A stretch of 19,774 nt of DNA from positions 1 through 19,774 of the forward strand of contig CAZILU010000050.1 in NCBI GenBank assembly GCA_964540165.1, in the 5' to 3' direction. Origin of the DNA: Mariniphaga sp964540165 (GTDB lineage Bacteria > Bacteroidota > Bacteroidia > Bacteroidales > Prolixibacteraceae). Made by a program: the position numbers and the translations under genes. Positions within the stretch are counted from its first letter, which is position 1; every line of letters starts with the position of its first letter. The notes beneath the pieces were generated by a model. It ran no database searches. It worked only from the letters and a program-made list of their open reading frames with translations, and was not told where the DNA came from. Below, piece after piece: positions 14,231-19,774 of this stretch.

Positions 14231-15564
14231 TTTTTATATCTGAGCCACTTGATGATCTCTTTCAGGTTTACTTTTTTCCCATACATCAGCAAGCCGGTAC
14301 GGTAAATTTTTGCCGCCACCCAAATGGTTCCGATGGTTGTGATAACAAGAAGGCCCATCGACAGAAGGAGTTCCCATGCGGGCACTCCATAGGGAACCCG
14401 TGCAAGCATGGTGATCGGAGAGGTGAATGGTATAATTGAGGCCCAGAAGGCAATAGAACCTTCGGGGTTTCGGGCGATGGGAAAGAGAAGCATGATCGAC
14501 AGGATCAAAGGCATGGTGACCGGAAGTACCATCTGTTGTGAATCTTCTTCATTATCAACCGCTGCACCCAACGCTCCCAGCAGTGAACTGTACATAAGGT
14601 AACCGCCCAGAAAATAGAAAACAAAAGAGAATAAGATTAACGGAAGGTTGAGGTTTTTGATGATCCCCAAGATTTCTCCAACCTGATCCGGTGACTGTTC
14701 CAAAGAGACCGGTGCATTGATCTGGTTGCTCTCCATGAGGCTTTTCCCTATCTGACCGGCTGTTTCCGGGGAGAAGAAATTTTGCATAAAGGTTAGAGCT
14801 ACGACTCCAATGACAACCCAGATGGCAACCTGTGTCAGTCCAACCAGGGCGGTACCGATGATCTTGCCGGCCATCAACTGAAAAGGTTTTACCGAAGAGA
14901 TGATCACCTCGACAATCCGGTTTTTCTTCTCCTCCATAACGCTGCGCATCACCATGGCTCCATACATAAAAACAAAAAAGTAGATAATAAACCCCATAGC
15001 ATAGCTGGCAATGAAAGCAATTTCAGAGGAACTTTTTTTGGCCTCTCCTGTTTCGGATATTTTTAGGGTATTGATTTTTACAGAGGTACGCGTGTTAGAC
15101 AGACGCTCTTCCAGGTCGGGTATCCCGGCATCCGCAATGACTTTTTTCCGTTTGTCATTTTCTATAAACCGACTTAAACGCCTGGATATCTGTTCGGTAA
15201 ATTCCATTGGAAGCTCTTTTTCGGAGATAATCTGGGCAGCCGGATTTGTATAGATGTTATCCGGGATATATAACAGAGCATAATATCGGCTCTCCCTGAT
15301 GTTTGTTCGGAGCTTTTCAAACTCTTGGGCAGGGATAAAATGAAACCGGGTGTACTCATCCTCCTGCAATTCTCCCAAAAACAGGTTTGATGCATCATAA
15401 ACAGCCATGGTACGTTCCTGTTTATCTTCGTGAAGCGATAAAAAGATCATCAGGGCGAACATTCCTACAAAGAGGAGTGGAACTAAGAGTGTCAACAGGA
15501 TAAATGATCTCTTTTTTACCCGTTTGAGGTACTCTTGTTGCAGTATTAATAAGGTTTTATTCAT
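14227..15564 (-). CDS. ABC-2 type exporter permease (NatB-like)
   Basis: This is the membrane subunit of an ABC exporter of the NatAB type. The 445 residues begin with a basic stretch and one hydrophobic helix (about 20-44). An extracytoplasmic domain of about 140 residues follows, then a cluster of about six hydrophobic helices from about 185 to 420. The cytoplasmic loop MEEKKNRIVEVIISSVKP after the second helix is typical of this ABC-2 subfamily. The start codon overlaps the stop of the ATPase gene (ATGA, 15564-15561), so the two are translationally coupled. NatAB of Bacillus exports sodium, but related pairs have other or unknown substrates, so the substrate here is open. Confidence 0.9.
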   Translation of the reverse strand: MNKTLLILQQEYLKRVKKRSFILLTLLVPLLFVGMFALMIFLSLHEDKQERTMAVYDASNLFLGELQEDEYTRFHFIPAQEFEKLRTNIRESRYYALLYIPDNIYTNPAAQIISEKELPMEFTEQISRRLSRFIENDKRKKVIADAGIPDLEERLSNTRTSVKINTLKISETGEAKKSSSEIAFIASYAMGFIIYFFVFMYGAMVMRSVMEEKKNRIVEVIISSVKPFQLMAGKIIGTALVGLTQVAIWVVIGVVALTFMQNFFSPETAGQIGKSLMESNQINAPVSLEQSPDQVGEILGIIKNLNLPLILFSFVFYFLGGYLMYSSLLGALGAAVDNEEDSQQMVLPVTMPLILSIMLLFPIARNPEGSIAFWASIIPFTSPITMLARVPYGVPAWELLLSMGLLVITTIGTIWVAAKIYRTGLLMYGKKVNLKEIIKWLRYKN

Positions 15565-16499
15565 GATGCTGATTTTTTTGTGTTATTTGACTCCTGTACT
15601 GCCTGGATAAAAACATCATTCATTCCGGGTATTACCTCTTCAAAAGAGAGAATCTCCGCATGGGGGATGAGTATCCGGAGCAATTCATTGTTTGACTCTC
15701 CATGGATGAATTGAAGCCGAAGGCGGTTTCCCCTTTCCGATTCCGTATGATCCAAAATCTTCATTTGTGTTCCGATTGACTGGCTAACCTGGCTAAAATT
15801 GCCCCTGTATTTCACTTCAAAGATGTTGGATTTGTACTTTTGCCGGATCTCATCGGTGGGGCCGTCAACGATTTTAACCGATTTATTGATTAGTGCAATA
15901 TGGTCGCACAGCTCTTCAACGGAACCCATGTTGTGGGTTGAAAATATAATGGTTGCACCGTTTTTGCGCAGTTCAAGTATCTCCTGTTTAATCAGGTTGG
16001 TATTGATGGGATCGAATCCGCTGAATGGTTCATCAAAAATGAGCAGTTCGGGATTGTGCACCACGGTAGTAACAAACTGAATTTTTTGCTGCATTCCTTT
16101 TGAAAGTTCTTCAACTTTTTTATTCCACCACCCCATAATCTCAAATTTCTCAAACCACTGCTTCAGGCTTCTGAAAGCATCTTTTCGGGTCATTCCTTTT
16201 AATTGAGCCAGATAGAGTGCCTGTTCACCCACATTCATTTTTTTATATAATCCCCGTTCTTCGGGCAGATAACCGATGCGGGCGACATCCGATTGCTGCA
16301 TTTTCCTGCCGTTTAGAAAGACTTCCCCGGTATCGGGGGCGGTAATTTGGTTGATAATTCTGATCAGGGTGGTCTTTCCTGCCCCGTTTGGACCTAATAA
16401 GCCAAAGATGCTTTGTTGTTTGACTGAGATGGTGACATCGGTCAGAGCCCGGGTGGTGGCAAAAACCTTATTGACTTGTTGCGCATTGAAGAACTCCAT
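15561..16499 (-). CDS. ABC transporter ATP-binding protein (NatA-like)
   Basis: This is the cytoplasmic ATPase partner of the permease downstream. Of 312 residues, the first 215 or so are the nucleotide-binding domain. Walker A GPNGAGKTT is at 36-44 and GYLPEERGLY at 76-85 has Glu in place of the usual Q-loop Gln, as in many NatA-type ATPases. The signature LSKGMQQK is at 132-139, Walker B LLIFDEP ends with catalytic Glu157, and the switch His is His189. The remaining C-terminal part resembles the extra domain (DUF4162 type) of this subfamily, ending in the VFIQAV segment. The gene starts 135 bp from the divergent TonB receptor gene and overlaps the permease gene by 4 bp. Confidence 0.92.
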   Translation of the reverse strand: MEFFNAQQVNKVFATTRALTDVTISVKQQSIFGLLGPNGAGKTTLIRIINQITAPDTGEVFLNGRKMQQSDVARIGYLPEERGLYKKMNVGEQALYLAQLKGMTRKDAFRSLKQWFEKFEIMGWWNKKVEELSKGMQQKIQFVTTVVHNPELLIFDEPFSGFDPINTNLIKQEILELRKNGATIIFSTHNMGSVEELCDHIALINKSVKIVDGPTDEIRQKYKSNIFEVKYRGNFSQVSQSIGTQMKILDHTESERGNRLRLQFIHGESNNELLRILIPHAEILSFEEVIPGMNDVFIQAVQESNNTKKSAS

Positions 16500-16551
16500 T
16501 GTAATAATTTTTTAATATAAGTACTAATAGGTCATGGTTCGTTACAGGCAC

Positions 16552-16582
16552 TTCGAAGATAACAACCGTTTTTTTAAATTTG
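16552..16582 (+). promoter_or_regulatory. Bacteroidota-type promoter of the TonB receptor gene
   Basis: TAAATTTG at 16575-16582 is an exact match to the -7 consensus TAnnTTTG of the Bacteroidota housekeeping sigma factor. TTCG at 16552-16555 matches the -33 TTTG at three of four bases, and the spacing is 19 nt. Transcription would start near 16589, leaving a leader of about 45 nt with no ATG before the receptor start at 16635. No equally good promoter was seen on the opposite strand for the ABC genes. Confidence 0.6.
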
Positions 16583-16634
16583 AAGTTTTTCAGGTTTCTA
16601 TTACCCGGAATTTAATCAAACAAAAACAATTTAT

Positions 16635-19016
16635 ATGAGTCGTCTCCTTTTTATTGGCATTGTAATTCTGTTTTTTTTCGCTTCGGAAGTCCGCGCAGCA
16701 GCTCCTGCCGGGCAGATAATTCGCGGTATTGTTGTTGACAAACAGTTGCAAAAGCCCCTTGCCGGCGCCACTGTATGGCTACTTGATTCCGATCCGTTAA
16801 AGGTGACAGTGACCGATAGTGCGGGTATATTCCGGCTGATCGGTGTGCCGTTGGGCCGCCAGAGCATTGAAGTGCGGTTTGTCGGCTATTTCCCCTTTAT
16901 TGCCGGTAATATGATTGTGAATTCGGCTCGTGAAACCGTGCTTTTTATTGAATTGGTTGAGAAGGTTGAAACCACCGGTGAGGTAATTGTTCGCGGAAAT
17001 GCCCGATCGCGGGGAGCGATCAATCAAATGGCGACGGTGAGTGCCCGCACATTTACGGTTGAAGAGGCAGCGCGCTATGCGGGTACCCGGGAGGATGTTG
17101 CCCGGATGGCTATGAACTTTGCCGGTGTGTCGGGAGCCAATGATTCCAGAAATGATATCATTGTCCGGGGAAACACACCGGGGGGAGTCCTCTGGCGATT
17201 GGAGGATGTGGATATTCCCAATCCCAACCATTTTGCAGCATCGGGTACCACCGGAGGCCCGGTAGGTATGCTGAATAATAATACGTTGAGGAATTCCGAT
17301 TTTTATACCGGCGCATTCCCGGCCGAATATACCAATGCCTTTTCGGCCGTTTTCGATTTGAATATGCGGGAAGGAAATAATGAAAATTATGACTTTTTAG
17401 GGCAGATGGGTTTTAATGGTTTTGAGTTAGGGGCTGAAGGACCATTGAGGTTAACCGAAGGCAGTTCATTTATGTTGAACTACCGGTACTCTACCTTGCA
17501 GATCTTTGATATGATGGGTATTAGTTTTGGAACTGCAGGGATTCCCAACTACCGGGATCTGAGCGGAAAGATCAGTTTTCCGATGAAAAGAGGAAAACTT
17601 ACCCTGTTTACCCTGGCCGGAAATAGTCATATTGAGATGTTTGACAGTAAGGAGAACAGTGCCGATCTATTTACCGGAGAGGGGATGGACCTGGTTAACG
17701 GATCATCATTAACGGTTTCAGGAATGAACTACCTGAGGTTTCATGGAGATAATATTTATAGCAAGCTGGTTTTATCCTATATTAATCAGAATGGATTGAC
17801 CCGCCTGGATAAATTTGATCCGGGCGAGGCTCCCTCTCCTTATTATAGGGAGGATAACTACGAGGAGCGATTCTCCCTGAATTACATCTTCAACATGAAG
17901 ATGAACCGGAAGCTCTCCTTACGTTCGGGAGCTGTCATCGACCGGTATGGTTATAAACTTCAGGCAAAGGTTTGGGCTGAAGATAATTCCGGCTGGGAGA
18001 ATATGTTGAATAATCGAAAGGGTCTAATATCCGGGAATAATCTTTTCAGATCATACGCTCAGGTTTTATATAAGTTTTCAGATGTTTTGGAGGTAAACCC
18101 CGGGCTTAGTTTCATGTTTTTTGATCTGAATCGTACGGTTGCGATTGAACCCCGGCTGGGCGTCCGATGGAAAACCGGTGTTAATAGCAGCCTGAATTTT
18201 GGTTACGGGAAACACTCCCGCCTGCAATCAATGGCAACCTATTTTCTTGAAACAATATACCCTGACGGAACGTTTAAACTCGACAACCTGAACCTTGATT
18301 TTACGCGGGCACACCATGCCGCTTTAGGGTTCGATGTGTTGCTGTCAGAACGGTTGCGCATGAAGGCTGAGACTTATTACCAGTATCTGTATGATGTTCC
18401 GGTGGAATCGGAGCCCTCCTGGTACAGTATGGTTAATGCGGGTGCCGAATGGGGATTAAATACCCGCTATTCAATGGTAAATTCCGGTAAAGCCTGGAAC
18501 TACGGTATTGAATTTACTTTGGAGAAGTTTTACCATAAGAATTTCTATTTTTTGATTACCTATTCGCTTTATGATTCGAAATATACCGGAAGTGACGGTG
18601 TTAAAAGGAATAGTGCATTTAATGGAAATTTTGTTGCTAATGGACTTGTCGGCAAGGAGTTTCCGTTAAATGAAAATGCAACATTGGTTTTTGACACACG
18701 CATCACCTGGGCCGGAGGGAAACGGTATACACCCATCGATGAGGAGGCATCGAAGAATACGGCTGATGTATTCGACACGGAATATTATTGGGATCAGGCC
18801 TATTCATTGCAATTTCCAAACTATCTGAAAGCCGATGTAAAGGTTGGATTTCGCAAGGATGGGCGAAAAATTTCTCAACTATGGGAGTTTTATATTGAGA
18901 ATGTGACCAACCATAAAAATCCGCTCAATCAATCCTATAGTAAAACCAAAGGGCGCATCGAGACGGTTTATCAGTTGGGATTTTTTCCTGTTTTTAACTA
19001 TCGGATCTATTTTTAA
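16635..19016 (+). CDS. TonB-dependent outer-membrane receptor with carboxypeptidase-like N-terminal domain
   Basis: The 793-residue protein begins with a signal peptide (about 1-21, hydrophobic core LLFIGIVILFFFA, likely cut near RAAA). A CarboxypepD_reg-like beta-sandwich domain follows at about 27-110 (GIVVDKQLQKPLAGATV; TDSAGIFRLIGVPLG). The plug domain covers about 115-240 (NDIIVRGNTPGGVLWRLEDV). The rest is rich in aromatic and alternating residues and ends in YRIYF, with the terminal Phe typical of outer-membrane barrels. Such receptors take up siderophores, cobalamin or oligomers using TonB energy. It is shorter than SusC proteins and no SusD-like gene follows, so glycan uptake of the Sus type is unlikely. 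The ligand cannot be told from the sequence. Confidence 0.9.
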   Translation: MSRLLFIGIVILFFFASEVRAAAPAGQIIRGIVVDKQLQKPLAGATVWLLDSDPLKVTVTDSAGIFRLIGVPLGRQSIEVRFVGYFPFIAGNMIVNSARETVLFIELVEKVETTGEVIVRGNARSRGAINQMATVSARTFTVEEAARYAGTREDVARMAMNFAGVSGANDSRNDIIVRGNTPGGVLWRLEDVDIPNPNHFAASGTTGGPVGMLNNNTLRNSDFYTGAFPAEYTNAFSAVFDLNMREGNNENYDFLGQMGFNGFELGAEGPLRLTEGSSFMLNYRYSTLQIFDMMGISFGTAGIPNYRDLSGKISFPMKRGKLTLFTLAGNSHIEMFDSKENSADLFTGEGMDLVNGSSLTVSGMNYLRFHGDNIYSKLVLSYINQNGLTRLDKFDPGEAPSPYYREDNYEERFSLNYIFNMKMNRKLSLRSGAVIDRYGYKLQAKVWAEDNSGWENMLNNRKGLISGNNLFRSYAQVLYKFSDVLEVNPGLSFMFFDLNRTVAIEPRLGVRWKTGVNSSLNFGYGKHSRLQSMATYFLETIYPDGTFKLDNLNLDFTRAHHAALGFDVLLSERLRMKAETYYQYLYDVPVESEPSWYSMVNAGAEWGLNTRYSMVNSGKAWNYGIEFTLEKFYHKNFYFLITYSLYDSKYTGSDGVKRNSAFNGNFVANGLVGKEFPLNENATLVFDTRITWAGGKRYTPIDEEASKNTADVFDTEYYWDQAYSLQFPNYLKADVKVGFRKDGRKISQLWEFYIENVTNHKNPLNQSYSKTKGRIETVYQLGFFPVFNYRIYF

Positions 19017-19070
19017 CCGGAATGGGTATTTTTTTTGATCTGTTAGCATGGCATTGCCAGGCGAATAAAA

Positions 19071-19774
19071 TTAGGGTTGACCATCGGTTTTATCAGATGA
19101 CAGGGTTTTTATTTTGGGATCGATGTTTTCGGTGAGTTTTCGAACCAGTTTCATATTGACAAAAAACTCTTTGGCAATAACACGAACGATGGTATAGGCG
19201 GGAATGGCCAGGAACATCCCCAGTACTCCGGCAATACTGCCGGCGGCAATGATTACAATGAATATTTCCAACGGGTGTGCTTTAACGCTGCTGGAGTAGA
19301 TAAGGGGTTGGAAGAGCACATTATCGATGATCTGAACGGCAAGAAAAACCATGGCCATCATTCCCAGCAAGGGTAACGTCTGGCTCATGAAGTCGGCATC
19401 GATGTTGAGCGCGGCTCCGATGATCAGTCCCAGTACGGCTCCCATCCATGGACCCAGGTAGGGGATTACATTGAATAATCCGCAGAGAAATCCGATCAAT
19501 ACGGCATGGTTAAACGTGATTCCGACAATAGACAAACCGATGGTATCCAGGAGCATCACCATGAAAACCTCCAGGATGATTCCGATGAAATAGCGTCGCA
19601 GCAGGTAAGAGATGGAGTCTAAGATGTTTGAGACTTTCTGTTCTATCTCGGTGGGAACAACCAGGATGATAACCTCTCTTAACATATTGCGCTCTTTTAA
19701 AAAGAAGAAGGTGATGAAAGAGACGGAAAAGAAGGCCATCAGCAGTTCACCAATCGTGCCGGCAATAAAGCCAA
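19071..19774 (-). CDS. AI-2E family transporter, 5'-truncated by the window edge
   Basis: This is the C-terminal part of a polytopic inner-membrane protein of the AI-2E (PerM/TqsA) family. The reading frame stays open through 19774 with residues GFIAGTIGELL before the first internal Met at 19739, so the true start lies outside. About 234 residues are visible with several long hydrophobic segments. Family motifs are NVIPYLGPWMGAVLG in the middle and HPLEIFIVIIAAGSIAG then GMFLAIPAY near the C-terminus. Members include transporters of autoinducer-2 and Na+/H+ antiporters, so the name does not establish the substrate. The gene converges with the TonB receptor gene across a 54-nt gap without a clear terminator. 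Confidence 0.88.
   Translation of the reverse strand, partial: GFIAGTIGELLMAFFSVSFITFFFLKERNMLREVIILVVPTEIEQKVSNILDSISYLLRRYFIGIILEVFMVMLLDTIGLSIVGITFNHAVLIGFLCGLFNVIPYLGPWMGAVLGLIIGAALNIDADFMSQTLPLLGMMAMVFLAVQIIDNVLFQPLIYSSSVKAHPLEIFIVIIAAGSIAGVLGMFLAIPAYTIVRVIAKEFFVNMKLVRKLTENIDPKIKTLSSDKTDGQP

Noticed and set aside
16500..16551. Promoter for the ABC genes on the - strand
   Set aside because: TATATTAA matches only four of six fixed consensus positions and no -33 element fits, so it was not listed.
19017..19070. Terminator between the TonB receptor and AI-2E genes, with T8 at 19029-19036
   Set aside because: No stable stem precedes the T-run. The only nearby inverted repeat is a 4-bp TGGC/GCCA at 19049-19059, without a T-run after it on either strand.

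Overview
The window is chromosomal DNA of a Bacteroidota bacterium, most likely of the Bacteroidales/Marinilabiliales type. The evidence is the gene order tRNA-Gly, tRNA-Thr, tuf, secE, nusG, rplKAJL, rpoB, rpoC and a DUF3467 gene, EF-Tu and RNA polymerase sequences of Bacteroides type, tRNA genes without encoded CCA, a TAnnTTTG-type promoter and a TonB-dependent receptor with a carboxypeptidase-like N-terminal domain. Assignment below phylum level is inference.

Positions 1-13060 hold the translation/transcription cluster on the + strand. Two tRNA genes lead into tuf, then secE, nusG, four ribosomal protein genes, an attenuator-like terminator, rpoB, rpoC and a small DUF3467 gene, closed by a terminator. 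Where Bacteroidota commonly carry tRNA-Trp, between tuf and secE, there is a 53-nt tRNA-like element. Its acceptor, D and T arms are perfectly paired, but the whole anticodon arm is missing. A strong GC hairpin lies just upstream of it.

Positions 13102-16499 are on the - strand: cysK and, upstream of it, a two-gene ABC exporter of the NatA/NatB type. The cysK leader holds a previously unlisted 23-codon ORF with three Cys codons (two in tandem), followed by an intrinsic terminator just before cysK. Four CCGG-centred segments can pair in the 1:2, 2:3 and 3:4 fashion of a classical amino-acid attenuator. This predicts that cysK, which makes cysteine, is controlled by ribosome stalling at Cys codons. 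The presumed promoter lies so close to the ORF that the leader peptide could be translated from a leaderless transcript.

Positions 16500-19774 hold a divergent promoter region, a TonB-dependent outer-membrane receptor (+) without a SusD partner, and the 5'-truncated end of an AI-2E family membrane protein gene (-).

The two observations most worth following are the anticodon-less tRNA-like element (1492-1544) and the Cys-codon attenuator of cysK (14032-14182). No mobile elements, CRISPR arrays, rRNA genes or broken protein genes were seen. No gene-free stretch exceeds 300 bases; the longest gap between protein genes apart from the tRNA region, 14014-14226, is filled by the cysK leader.
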